From: Arthrospiribacter ruber
GTDB lineage: Bacteria; Bacteroidota; Bacteroidia; Cytophagales; Cyclobacteriaceae
Assembly (NCBI RefSeq): GCF_019343195.1
Contig: NZ_RPHB01000002.1
Span: 1 to 64,000 of the forward strand
Direction of reading: 5' to 3'
Length of the DNA stretch: 64,000 bases
Of this stretch, positions 48,114 through 57,442 are shown one piece after another; position 1 is the stretch's first letter, and each line of letters begins with the position of its first letter. Made by a program: the position numbers and the translations under genes. A model generated the notes under the pieces. The model was not told the DNA's origin. It did no database searches and worked only from the letters and a program-made list of their open reading frames with translations.

Positions 48114-50573
48114 ATGTTGAAAAGTTACTTTAAAATTGCCTGTAGAAACCTTCTAAAACACAAGATCTTCAGTGCTATAAATTTTTTAGGCCTAACTGTC
48201 GGTGTGACTTCATTCTTGATAATTTTTCAGTATGTCAATTATGAGTTGAGTTATGACAGGTTTCATGAAAATGCAGATCGTATCTACCGGGTTCAGCATG
48301 ACAGGTACTTTGATGGAGAGCTACAATATCAAAAAGCCCAGACTTTTATTCCTACAGGAGAAGCAATGATGAATGAATTTGTTGAGGTGGAAGCCTACAC
48401 CACCTTATTCCGAATCAGCGCCGAATCGGATATTACCATGAGGCACAAAACAGAAAAGGGGGAATTAGTCAGCTTTTCAGAAGAGGAAGTTTACCATGCA
48501 AAAGGTGATTTTTTTAAAATATTTACCTTACCTATAATAGAAGGACAAAAAGAAATCAAAAGCATACCTGAAAAATCAGTGTTGATTTCCAAATCTGTTG
48601 CCAGCAGGTATTTTGGAGAAGAATCAGCTGTAGGGAAATTCATTAGCCATAATTATGTTGAGGACCATGAAATAATCGGAGTTTTTGAAGACTTTCCCTC
48701 CAACTCACATGTAAGTATGGATTTCATTTTTGCCTGGCAGAAAGTAACCGATGAGGCCAATGGTGGGGATGAAAACAATTGGCGCTGGGATGGATTTTAC
48801 ACCTACTTACTGCTGCATCCGGGATCCGATCCCGGGACATTGGAAAATAAATTTCCGGGATTGGTAGAAAAATATAAATCTGGCCAGTTAAATGAGCAAG
48901 TCAGTTCGGTACTTTCCCTTCAGCCTTTACCTGACATACATTTAAAATCCAATCTTTTAGCTGAGTTAAAACCAAACGGTGATCAAAAAATTGTCTTCAC
49001 ACTATTGGCTTTAGCTATTTTCGTCTTGTTGATTGCATGGATAAACTTCATAAATCTATCTACTTCAAGGTCTTTCGAGAGATTCAAAGAAATAGGTATC
49101 AGAAAAGTTATAGGTTCAGGGAAAAAAGAAATTTTCTTTCAATTTCTTCTAGAGTCCTGTCTATTGAACTTTATTTCTGTCCTTACAGCATTCTTACTGA
49201 TATCCCTTTTCAATCCAATAATTAGCCCTCTTTTAGGCATTGATCTGGTAAATTCATTTCTCAACAAGGCCGGATTTTGGACCATCCTTTTGTTTATGAT
49301 CATGTTGGGAGGTGTTGCCGCCAGCATTTATCCGGCACGTATAATGTCTTCCTTCAGGCCCGCAATCATACTTAAAGGCAATCAGTCCAGGGTACCCGGT
49401 AACACTTCCTCAATAATCAGGTATGGTTTGGTCGTCTTTCAGTTCGTCATATCGATATCATTGATCGGAGCCTCTTCCATGGCCTACAAGCAACTGAGTT
49501 TCATGAAAGATAAAAGTCTGGGGCTGAATATTGAAAATACTTTGGTCATCAATACAAAAGCTACTTTTGGACCTCCAGGATCGGATTCTGTATTTTTGGA
49601 CAATCTGAATACCTTTAGGAATTCATTAAGAAATTATGAAAGCATAGCAGCAGTTACTGCTTCTTTTGAAATCCCTGGGAAGGAACACCAATCCATAATT
49701 CCTCATTTCAGGCATTCGAAAAACAAGGAAGAATTGGCCGCACTATACCTTACCAGGGTAGACTTCGACTTCATTCCTGCCCTATCTGTAAATCTCCTGG
49801 CAGGAAGAAACTTTATAGAAGGCAAAGACAATCAATCTACCCTGATTTTGAATATGGAGGCCATAAAAACCCTGGGCTATGAAAGTCCGGACGAAGCATT
49901 GGGCCAGGAAGTAATCTGGGGGAACCAGGCTCAGAACAAAGCAAAGATCATCGGTGTGGTAGATTTAAGGGCCACTGCCTACAAAAAAGAGAATTACCCG
50001 ATAGCCTACACGCCCACCTTTTTCCCATTTAGATATGCCACCATTAAATTTGCAGAGTCCAACAATTTTACAGAAAATCAGATGATCCAAATGGCAAAAA
50101 ATGCCTGGATGTCCAACTTCCCCGATATCCCTTTTGATTATTTCTTCTTGGACGAATTGTTTGAAAATCACTACAAATCGGATCATGACTTCGGTCTTGT
50201 ACTTGCCCTGTTCACCGGACTGGCCATACTGGTTGCTTGTTCAGGTCTGTTCGCCATTGCTACTTTAACAGTGGAGCAGAGAACCAAAGAAGTTGGCTTA
50301 AGGAAAGTCATGGGAGCGTCTACCTCTCAGTTGTTGGTTTTACTCTCAAAGAATTTTCTGCTTTTGATTTTAATTGCAGGCTTGATCTCTGTACCTATCA
50401 TCAAAACAGTATTGGAGATATGGCTCGAAAATTACCCTTACAAAGCGGCAATTTCCTGGTGGATTTACTTACTTCCTATTGGATTGATCGTATTGGTTTC
50501 GGCACTAACCATCGGTGGTAATATCCTCAAAGCATCCCTGGTCAATCCGGTAAAATTATTAAAGTATGAATAG
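48114..50573 (+). CDS. FtsX/MacB-type ABC transporter permease
   Basis: An 819-residue membrane protein. The first helix (about 21-41) is followed by a MacB-type periplasmic domain (about 45-275), a cluster of four helices (about 285-445), a second periplasmic domain and a final FtsX cluster (about 690-815) with the conserved block TVEQRTKEVGLRKVMGAS. The beginning MLKSYFKIACRNLLKHKIFS is typical of the large Cytophagales family of duplicated MacB-like permeases. No ATPase gene is adjacent, so it must share one encoded elsewhere. Substrate unknown. Confidence 0.9.
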   Translation: MLKSYFKIACRNLLKHKIFSAINFLGLTVGVTSFLIIFQYVNYELSYDRFHENADRIYRVQHDRYFDGELQYQKAQTFIPTGEAMMNEFVEVEAYTTLFRISAESDITMRHKTEKGELVSFSEEEVYHAKGDFFKIFTLPIIEGQKEIKSIPEKSVLISKSVASRYFGEESAVGKFISHNYVEDHEIIGVFEDFPSNSHVSMDFIFAWQKVTDEANGGDENNWRWDGFYTYLLLHPGSDPGTLENKFPGLVEKYKSGQLNEQVSSVLSLQPLPDIHLKSNLLAELKPNGDQKIVFTLLALAIFVLLIAWINFINLSTSRSFERFKEIGIRKVIGSGKKEIFFQFLLESCLLNFISVLTAFLLISLFNPIISPLLGIDLVNSFLNKAGFWTILLFMIMLGGVAASIYPARIMSSFRPAIILKGNQSRVPGNTSSIIRYGLVVFQFVISISLIGASSMAYKQLSFMKDKSLGLNIENTLVINTKATFGPPGSDSVFLDNLNTFRNSLRNYESIAAVTASFEIPGKEHQSIIPHFRHSKNKEELAALYLTRVDFDFIPALSVNLLAGRNFIEGKDNQSTLILNMEAIKTLGYESPDEALGQEVIWGNQAQNKAKIIGVVDLRATAYKKENYPIAYTPTFFPFRYATIKFAESNNFTENQMIQMAKNAWMSNFPDIPFDYFFLDELFENHYKSDHDFGLVLALFTGLAILVACSGLFAIATLTVEQRTKEVGLRKVMGASTSQLLVLLSKNFLLLILIAGLISVPIIKTVLEIWLENYPYKAAISWWIYLLPIGLIVLVSALTIGGNILKASLVNPVKLLKYE

Positions 50574-50587
50574 TTAAGACTTACTAG

Positions 50588-50870
50588 ATTCAAAGCTGTT
50601 GAAAACAGCAAAAACGGAGAATCGTCCGCTTCAACCACTTTTTATTATCGCCAGGATTGGCGATATGATCAGTGAAGAATATGAAGGAGGGGAAAAAGTC
50701 AAAGGACAAATTTCAGGAAAGTAAGGTGAAGCAGGGAATATTGATATGGTCTATCAGCATATCAATGTTGATGGGGCAATCCGCACGGGTAAATGTTGAT
50801 TTAGTTCATACCTTATCAAAGATGGAACACTTCACTTAAAAGATCTCTGCCAATGAAACATTGAGACCTT
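50588..50870 (+). pseudogene. Decayed copy of the 113-residue 'N-acetylglutamate synthase' family gene
   Basis: About 280 bp follow the gene at 60619-60960 from FKAVENSKNGESSAST onward, but with a frameshift (GGATTGGCGATATG versus GGATGGCAAAATG), in-frame stops and no start codon. The block YQHINVDGAIRTGK is still readable. It is certainly non-functional. Confidence 0.85.
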
Positions 50871-51078
50871 TCCAGTGGTACCCAAATAAACTCCAAGGAT
50901 TATTCTCATAAATATTTTTTTCTACAAACAGTCTTTTAGCATAGCTTCAGTAATTTCTATAGCTACCCGAATCAATGAGTAGCCTGAAAGGGAGACCATT
51001 CCATACCCCATGAAGAGGTGTGTATGCGTCCATGAGGATACCATCGGTGATGCCAAAAGAGAGCTGGATATATAAAGA
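50838..51078 (-). pseudogene. Unidentified decayed coding sequence
   Basis: On the minus strand one frame reads FGITDGILMDAYTP, then PFRLLIDSG and RNY, meets a TGA, and continues in the same frame as KRLFVEKNIYENNPWS and FGYHWKGLNVSLAEIF to TAA. An overlapping frame (MGYGMVSLSGYSLIRVAIEI) is also protein-like. The pattern suggests a broken gene trapped between the fossil at 50588-50870 and MITE copy C, but I do not recognise the family and composition bias could mislead. Confidence 0.3.
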
Positions 51079-51090
51079 TCTATCCTACTT

Positions 51091-51355
51091 AGGGCGTGCT
51101 GAAAAACGCCAACAGGAGAATAAATGCTTTAAATTTTGATGAATACCCCGTTTGTCAAGTATTTTCTTTTTAAGCAGGTGCACGCTTATTCAATGATATA
51201 AATGATTTCCGTGCTCCTTAAAATTTCAAAATTCGAAATTTTAAGGCTAGTCTCAGGCATACCATCTTCTTCATTGGGCTCACTCGAAGTATAAGCATAC
51301 ATCTTCATTCGCCCGCTTTGAATCTGGCATACCTGAGACTTTTTCAGCAAGCCCT
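51091..51355 (-). mobile_element. MITE-like element, copy C (265 bp)
   Basis: Nearly the exact inverse of copy A (20137-20402), with the same terminal repeats AGGGCGTGCTGAAAAAC and, from the other end, AGGGCTTGCTGAAAAAG. It is flanked by the direct repeat ACTT on both sides, a 4-bp target duplication different in sequence from that of copy A (AAAT). This shows two independent insertions of the same element. Confidence 0.88.
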
Positions 51356-51405
51356 ACTTAATCTATTTTATTTGAAGGTACAATGTGTTTCAAACAAAAA
51401 TCAGC

Positions 51406-53583
51406 TTAGATTTTAAAATTGACGGAAACCACCAGTCCTCTTCCATCCGAAGGCCAAACACCCGCTCCAGGATACATGGTTGGTCGTTTGGTGAAGTATT
51501 GTCTGTTCAATAAATTGTTAATCCCTAATCTAAACACATACCGCTCTGATAAGGTAAAGCTACTGTTCCAATCAAAAACATGATATTCCGGTACCAAACC
51601 CAAAGCTCCGTCGGGAGAAGGAATAAGGGTATTCAAAGGATCTGCAAAGGACTCACTCACAAATTGGTGCTGAAAAAGCGATTTGAATTTACCGATTTCC
51701 AGGCTCAGTCCGCTACGGACTATCCATGCAGGTACTGATTCTATGCTGTTCCCTACAATAGAGATGTTTTCTGTTCCACTTCTTATGCTTCCTGCAACGT
51801 ACTGCCCATCCATCAAAGAAGAAGCATTGAAAATGGAAAACTTTGACTTATGGCTGTTGTATAAAACACTGTTGAGCCACAATTCTATCCCATTTGTCCT
51901 ACTATCTCCAATGTTACTTTTGGTGACAAAAGTCTGACCATCCACAACATCAATTAGGTTCCCAACGCGATTGCCTACGAATGTTCTGAAAAATGTCAGG
52001 TTGTATTGGAGCAGAGGATGCTTTCTATTTTCAATCCCTATTTCTGCATTGTAGCCAAAAGAATGCTCCAAGTTTTCTGCAATACGGGCAAATGGATCAC
52101 CGGGAACCAAATCCTGAAAAAGTATTGGCCTATTGGCTTGTGAGACTCCTCCAAAAACCCGGAGACCATTTTCCTTAAACCATTGTCCATGTATCCCAAA
52201 AGTCAGAAAATTGTAGGGAATTTCCTGCGGAACATCTCTTCCTTCCAGATAATCAATCCTTCCCGTCATGATTGAACTTCCTTTTTCATACCTCAATCCA
52301 GGAGAAATGCTCAGGTTATCTCTTAGGTAAATTTGGTTTTCCAGTGCAAAAGCAAGGCTTTGGCTGTGCAGGGAAAGTTCCCTTTCGAAATCGCCCTGTA
52401 CCGATAAATCAAATAGTGTGTTCGTACTTCCCTGCCCCCTTTGGTTCCTGTCGTTGATATTGTTGAAATACCTAATAGAAGCACTCAGGTCATTATTAAA
52501 TCCCCCCAATTGGTATTGGTGCAGAAGCCTCACTTCAGAAGTTCTGCTGTTGTAATAATGTATAGCTACATTTCTTGGAGCAAATTCATTGGTTTCGGGA
52601 CGGATGTCATCAATGGCTAGTGCATTACCGGGAAATTCCACAGAACTTCTAGACCCCAAAATCATGGAACTTACCCATTGGAGTTGGGTATTTGGGTTTA
52701 TTGTCCAATCTACTGTCACAGCAGGCACCCATATTTCGGGGGTGTAAAAATTCCGGAACCGGGTGGACTGCCTCGGGTTTTCCTTAAACATCTGATCATT
52801 TAATGGCCCCGGAATCTGATACAGGTACGTGCTTCTGGAAAGTTCAGCTTTGATGTTCAGACCAGCATTTGCAGCATAGGCCAAAGAAAAATGCTGGGCA
52901 TCTGAATCTGATCGGGCATTGTCTCTGTATCCACTGGATATCCTTTTTTGGTAGTACGCATAATATGTCCACTTCCCGGTTTTTCCTCCCAGTGAGTTGA
53001 AAGAAGAAAAAAGACCAAAAGAACCGACAGAGGTCATGTTTTCAAATCCAAACACTTTTGTTGTATCAGCCGACTTGAGCACATAATTGAGCATCCCACC
53101 AAACTGTTGTCCATATTGCAAGGCTCCTGTCCCTCTGATCAGTTCTACTCTTTCCACTGCTTCCATTGGGGTGGAATAATGGGAAGCAGGATAGCCATAA
53201 ATATCTGTGTTGGTAATGATGTTGTTTTGGCGCACATTGAATTCCCAGCTTCTGTGGGCATCCAATCCTCTCAAAGAAAGGTTAACCTGATTGCCTGCCC
53301 CATCCATGTCATAGACAAAAGCTCCAGGAACTTGGGCAAAAATCTGTCTTCCGGTCTTTTCGGCAATATTGGCAGGAAGATCAACGATAGAAATCACCTC
53401 TGTTTTTCTACCGCCGATGGGCATGAGAAAAGATCGGTCAGACAGAGTTCCAACTGTGGGAAGTTCTTTAAATCCAAAAATCCCAATTTCTTTTAACTCT
53501 ATTGTTTTTAGACTATCAACTTGACCGAGAGCACTGCTGATGGAAAACAAATAAACAAGAACCAACCTTGCAAAGCATTTCAT
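51406..53583 (-). CDS. TonB-dependent receptor, FecA-like
   Basis: About 725 residues from ATG 53581-53583; the frame extends 10 codons further but this start gives the better signal peptide (ending SALGQ). There is no CarboxypepD_reg domain. The plug follows directly (about 60-190: QVPGAFVYDMDGAGNQVNLS, VERVELIRGTGALQYGQQFG), then a 22-strand-type barrel ending in GRGLVVSVNFKI. Overall it resembles ferric-dicitrate/siderophore-type receptors. All genes upstream on the same strand (MbnP, di-haem peroxidases, Cys-rich small proteins) point to metal, probably copper, handling, so a metal chelate is the likely ligand (inference). Confidence 0.9.
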   Translation of the reverse strand: MKCFARLVLVYLFSISSALGQVDSLKTIELKEIGIFGFKELPTVGTLSDRSFLMPIGGRKTEVISIVDLPANIAEKTGRQIFAQVPGAFVYDMDGAGNQVNLSLRGLDAHRSWEFNVRQNNIITNTDIYGYPASHYSTPMEAVERVELIRGTGALQYGQQFGGMLNYVLKSADTTKVFGFENMTSVGSFGLFSSFNSLGGKTGKWTYYAYYQKRISSGYRDNARSDSDAQHFSLAYAANAGLNIKAELSRSTYLYQIPGPLNDQMFKENPRQSTRFRNFYTPEIWVPAVTVDWTINPNTQLQWVSSMILGSRSSVEFPGNALAIDDIRPETNEFAPRNVAIHYYNSRTSEVRLLHQYQLGGFNNDLSASIRYFNNINDRNQRGQGSTNTLFDLSVQGDFERELSLHSQSLAFALENQIYLRDNLSISPGLRYEKGSSIMTGRIDYLEGRDVPQEIPYNFLTFGIHGQWFKENGLRVFGGVSQANRPILFQDLVPGDPFARIAENLEHSFGYNAEIGIENRKHPLLQYNLTFFRTFVGNRVGNLIDVVDGQTFVTKSNIGDSRTNGIELWLNSVLYNSHKSKFSIFNASSLMDGQYVAGSIRSGTENISIVGNSIESVPAWIVRSGLSLEIGKFKSLFQHQFVSESFADPLNTLIPSPDGALGLVPEYHVFDWNSSFTLSERYVFRLGINNLLNRQYFTKRPTMYPGAGVWPSDGRGLVVSVNFKI

Positions 53584-53777
53584 CCCTTGTTCCGAACTTC
53601 TAAACACATCCATTTTATTCTCATTTTAGGATGACAATATTATTAAAATTAACTTTGGAATTCAATCATCCTGAGATTTATCATGATTATGGTAGAAAGT
53701 GTTAGTTTGAATTCACCGATAAATTTGTTGCTATCCTGACTTAACAATGATCACATCGGATTTTTAAATAGAAGCAT

Positions 53778-54317
53778 TTACCACCCAAAATAACCTTTTG
53801 GAACAATCCCATTCATCCGAAGATATACCAAAGAGTATCCTCTGTGGTGATTGTTATGGTTTTCGACAATATTGAAAAGTCTCCAGGCAGAAATGGCTTC
53901 CTTTCCGAACTCGATCTCTTTTTCTAAGTCTTCGGAAGTCATTGATTCCAATGATTGGGTCATAAAGGCATACATGCGATCCACTTCGGCAATTGTCTCT
54001 TTCTTATTGAAATCACGATCCCTTTTGAAATCCTTGTAAGGATTTTCCAGATTGAGGCGGTTTGCCAATTGATTACAGGTAAAGATGGCGTTGTGCACAT
54101 AGTGTTCCGAGAATGTCATTAATTCCGGTGTTGGTCTATAGCTGTACAGGCTATCTGGCATCTGTTCCAAAATAGCATAAGTATAAGCTTTGGATTTTTC
54201 TAATGATTCCATGATAGCAGACGCATGGTCAAAAGAAGCTGATTTTCCATCTTCCAATTTGGTTGAACAACTCCATAAGCTATGAAGTAGGCAAAGGATC
54301 AATAAGTATTTTTTCAT
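53778..54317 (-). CDS. DinB-like lipoprotein
   Basis: A 179-residue protein with a lipoprotein signal (LHSLWSCST, Cys17) and a DinB-type four-helix bundle. The metal-site histidines characteristic of the fold are present: one in SEHYVHNAIF and two in ENHNNHHRGY. DinB proteins in Bacteroidota are often annotated as damage-inducible, but most are metal-dependent enzymes or thiol transferases of unknown role. A membrane-anchored form within a metal-related operon suggests metal binding rather than DNA repair. Confidence 0.8.
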   Translation of the reverse strand: MKKYLLILCLLHSLWSCSTKLEDGKSASFDHASAIMESLEKSKAYTYAILEQMPDSLYSYRPTPELMTFSEHYVHNAIFTCNQLANRLNLENPYKDFKRDRDFNKKETIAEVDRMYAFMTQSLESMTSEDLEKEIEFGKEAISAWRLFNIVENHNNHHRGYSLVYLRMNGIVPKGYFGW

Positions 54318-54430
54318 GCAAATTTTGATTTAAAAGAGTAAAAGAAAATGACAGGTTTTATGAATTTTTGATATACACAGCCAAACCTAACAAGCAATAC
54401 GCCCAAAGCTTTTCAACAAAATAAGACTAA

Positions 54431-55525
54431 CTACTCATAAGGTTTTGAAAACTCTGGATTTTCTATAAATTCCAAATCTGTCAGTGTTTTCAAAAATGCT
54501 ATGATGGCTATTTTATCATCATAAGTCAATGAAATTCCAGGCTTTGGTTGTTCACTATAAAGCATCCGGCTTGTATAAGGAGTATCCTTGATCCCATCGC
54601 TGTAGTGATCGAGCACTTGCCCCAGATTGCCAAATCGACCGTCGTGCATGTAGGGAGCAGTGATCGCAACATTTCTAAGAGAGGGTGTCTTATATGCTCC
54701 CATATCTTCATCTCTGAAGGTGATTCGATACCTTCCCAAGAATATTTTTTCATGCGATAAATCTGAAAAATCATCATCCAATCCATTGTTGTGGAATTGG
54801 TTATCTGTAAAGAGTTCCCCAGAGTGACAAGGGGAGCAATTGTTCCTGACTAATTCCAATCCTTTCAATTCTAGGCTGCTCAGTCTTACATTTTCTTCCT
54901 GTCTGAAATAACGATCATACTTGGAGCCCGCAGATACAAGTGTTTTCTGAAACAATGCCAATGCTTTAGCAACATTTTGAACTGTTGGCCCATCTTCATA
55001 GGCTTCGAAAAAGATCTCTACATAATCTGGGTTTGAGGATATTTTAGCATCCAAACCCTGTAAAGACATTCCCATTTCATCAGCATGTGTCAATGGTCCG
55101 AAAGCCTGCGATTCCAGGTTTTTTGAACCTCCATCCCAAAATAAGCCATTGTTCATCCAGACCATATTGAAAAGGGTTGGTGAGTGCCTTTCTAGCGTGT
55201 TACCTGAGACTCCGTGATTGCCCAAAGCTACACCATCAGAGAATGCCAAATGCTGTGAATGACAACTGGCGCATGATACCTTTCCATTGGCCGAAATGTT
55301 GGGGTCGTAGAACAATCTTCTACCCAGTTCCACCCCTTCTTTTGTCAAAGGATTGGATTCTTGAAATACCGGAGTAGGGAATCCCTCTGGAACCTTCATA
55401 TTGATGAAAGTCGGGCCAGGCTGAGGTAGTTCTGGTTCTTCAATTTGAAAATCACAGGAGCTCAATATAGCTCCTGTGATCAAAACAAATGAAAAAAATC
55501 TCTTTGGGAAACTTTTCTCCACCAT
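54431..55525 (-). CDS. Di-haem cytochrome c peroxidase, MbnH-like (pair 1)
   Basis: About 364 residues from ATG 55523-55525 (an in-frame GTG lies two codons upstream). The lipoprotein signal ends LSSC. Two c-type haem sites are present: CASCH near residue 85 and CSPCH near 230. The block LFYDPNISANGKVSCASC and the terminal IAFLKTLTDLEF are typical of the CcpA/MauG family. It starts 14 bp after the MbnP-like gene. Known MbnH enzymes oxidise a Trp of their MbnP partner to kynurenine to make a copper-binding protein, so this gene pair probably does the same. Confidence 0.88.
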   Translation of the reverse strand: MVEKSFPKRFFSFVLITGAILSSCDFQIEEPELPQPGPTFINMKVPEGFPTPVFQESNPLTKEGVELGRRLFYDPNISANGKVSCASCHSQHLAFSDGVALGNHGVSGNTLERHSPTLFNMVWMNNGLFWDGGSKNLESQAFGPLTHADEMGMSLQGLDAKISSNPDYVEIFFEAYEDGPTVQNVAKALALFQKTLVSAGSKYDRYFRQEENVRLSSLELKGLELVRNNCSPCHSGELFTDNQFHNNGLDDDFSDLSHEKIFLGRYRITFRDEDMGAYKTPSLRNVAITAPYMHDGRFGNLGQVLDHYSDGIKDTPYTSRMLYSEQPKPGISLTYDDKIAIIAFLKTLTDLEFIENPEFSKPYE

Positions 55526-55539
55526 TTTCACATTTTACA

Positions 55540-56385
55540 TTAATTACCCGAAGTAGAGGTAGCTGATTTCAATTCAAAGGAATTAAAGTAATTGTTTGTC
55601 AACTCCTCCATAAGATCTGGACTAGTGGCTCCGATGACAGTATTAACCCATGGAAGCTCGAAATCTACCACACCTTTTACATCCAAATTGACTATCACTT
55701 CAGAAGAAGTAGTAGAATTTATAGTAATCGGCTCAGCAAATTCGAATACCTTATCACCATAAAAATCATTAGATCCTGTTTCCCAATAGAAACTCTTCGA
55801 CTCAGGTTCATCTTTTAGCCAAGTCATCTTTCCTGAAACCGATGTAAAAATATAGCTTGTAAACCACATCCAGTTGTCAGCAGCCATTCCATTCAAGGCA
55901 TTCAATTCTCCTACTGTCAATGTCAGGTTATCATTGTATTTTGGTTCAACACCAATATGAAACTTGATGGCTTTATAATCACCTGCTGGAATATTTGCAA
56001 TGTCAACTTTCTCTCTTTTGTTTGCAGGATATACTTTGTTGAAACTTCCGTCCTGGACAGGTATAGCATTGTTTTCCTCAATAAGGTAGTAAGAATTCGG
56101 AACCAAATGCTCTTCGCCGGATACATCAATGAAGCTTACGTTACTTACCCAATATCTTAACCTGGTAAATTCATATTCCAAATCAAATTCCCCTGATTCA
56201 TTGTTCAGTTTATAAGGAAATGGTTTGTTCAATTCAAAATTGGCATCTCCATAGCGTGCATCAAAGGTAATGCTGACTTTCCCTTCTACAATTGCTGCTG
56301 GACCTTCAATCTCTACATATTGAGTTTCAACACATGCAGATAACAAAAGAATTATTAAGACTGAAATTAATATATTCGTTTTCAT
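55540..56385 (-). CDS. MbnP family copper-binding lipoprotein (pair 1)
   Basis: A 281-residue lipoprotein (signal ending LLSACV, Cys18). The sequence follows the MbnP pattern: VSITFDARYGDANFELN, FTRLRYWVSNVSFID, IPAGDYKAIKFHIGVEPKYN and the Trp-containing segment AADNWMWFTSYIF, whose tryptophans are candidates for conversion to kynurenine. It is encoded immediately before its MbnH-like oxidase. MbnP is known to bind copper in methanotrophs; the assignment here is by sequence pattern and pairing. Confidence 0.85.
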   Translation of the reverse strand: MKTNILISVLIILLLSACVETQYVEIEGPAAIVEGKVSITFDARYGDANFELNKPFPYKLNNESGEFDLEYEFTRLRYWVSNVSFIDVSGEEHLVPNSYYLIEENNAIPVQDGSFNKVYPANKREKVDIANIPAGDYKAIKFHIGVEPKYNDNLTLTVGELNALNGMAADNWMWFTSYIFTSVSGKMTWLKDEPESKSFYWETGSNDFYGDKVFEFAEPITINSTTSSEVIVNLDVKGVVDFELPWVNTVIGATSPDLMEELTNNYFNSFELKSATSTSGN

Positions 56386-56476
56386 ATTTTTTTGTTATTA
56401 AATTTGAAATTTTCTATTTTTCTATTGATTTATTTGGCAAAATTTATTGCCATTTTATTTTTTATTTATATTTTTT

Positions 56477-57442
56477 TTATTCATTTGAAAAGCTGAATAC
56501 ACTTTTCTTATCAACCTTACCAATAAACGCAATCATAGTCACTGAAAACCTCCCTTTGGATTCAATATGTACATGATCATCACTATTGAAACTTTGGCTG
56601 ATGGGGAGTTGGTAGTTGGCATGGAGCATCATTTTGCTGAACTGAAGCTGAATTCCGGCTTGTCCAAAAGTATAATGTCCTCCACTGTTGACTTGATAGA
56701 AGCCTTCAAAAGTATGCATCCCGGCCTTTTCATGGTATATTCCAAGCATAGGAATGGGAATTACTTTTTCTGCTCTTGGCTTGTAAAATATACTGCCCTG
56801 TACATTGTACTGATTGCCAAACCTGTAATCAATGGCATTGGCGGTGTTGAATTTATAAACCCCTTCCACATTGAAACCCCAGCGGTTTTTCATCGTGGTA
56901 TAGTTTGCCATGGAGATGAAGTCCCAAGACCCACTTCCCAACTGAAAATTTGGATTGATCAACTGAACGGTATTGGAGTATTCAAAATCGGCCAGAGGTG
57001 CTTTGAGGCCAGCACCGATCCAAAGATTATGCAGCCATGACTCCATGGGGTTTCCCTTCTGGTCCAATACTTTGTAATTCAACAACATCAACGGATCACC
57101 AAATCCGTTCAAGGTTTCATTTTCATGACTTCCTTTCATCTGATTGTACATGTAAGGCAGGACGACATTGAGCTGTAACCTCTCCTTCAATGCCACTCTT
57201 CCCATGATATCCAATCGTTGGTAGCGGTCGTTGGAATACTCCAGCTGACCAGCATGCCACATTTCTGCATAGAAATGCGCTTGGGAGTATTTGACGCCTA
57301 TAAAGTGGGCTTCATTTTGGGGAATGATCCCAAAATTAAATCCTCCCAAAGCACAGCCACAGGCTTCACAGGCTTTGGATTGCTGAGGGAAGAAAAACAT
57401 CGGGACAAAAAGAATAGCTATTACTTTGAGATATTTAGTCAT
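56477..57442 (-). CDS. Outer-membrane barrel protein with N-terminal CEACGC motif
   Basis: A 321-residue protein. The signal peptide ends SKA, which places Cys25, Cys28 and Cys30 (CEACGC) at the very start of the mature chain. The remainder is beta-rich, with MetA/phenol-transporter-like barrel strands (LQLNVVLPYMYNQM, GFGDPLMLLNYK, GLKAPLADFEYS). It overlaps the MbnH-like gene upstream by 8 bp, so the two are translationally coupled. The Cys cluster could bind a metal at the periplasmic mouth of the barrel. Function unknown; transport of metal or small molecules is a guess. Confidence 0.75.
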   Translation of the reverse strand: MTKYLKVIAILFVPMFFFPQQSKACEACGCALGGFNFGIIPQNEAHFIGVKYSQAHFYAEMWHAGQLEYSNDRYQRLDIMGRVALKERLQLNVVLPYMYNQMKGSHENETLNGFGDPLMLLNYKVLDQKGNPMESWLHNLWIGAGLKAPLADFEYSNTVQLINPNFQLGSGSWDFISMANYTTMKNRWGFNVEGVYKFNTANAIDYRFGNQYNVQGSIFYKPRAEKVIPIPMLGIYHEKAGMHTFEGFYQVNSGGHYTFGQAGIQLQFSKMMLHANYQLPISQSFNSDDHVHIESKGRFSVTMIAFIGKVDKKSVFSFSNE

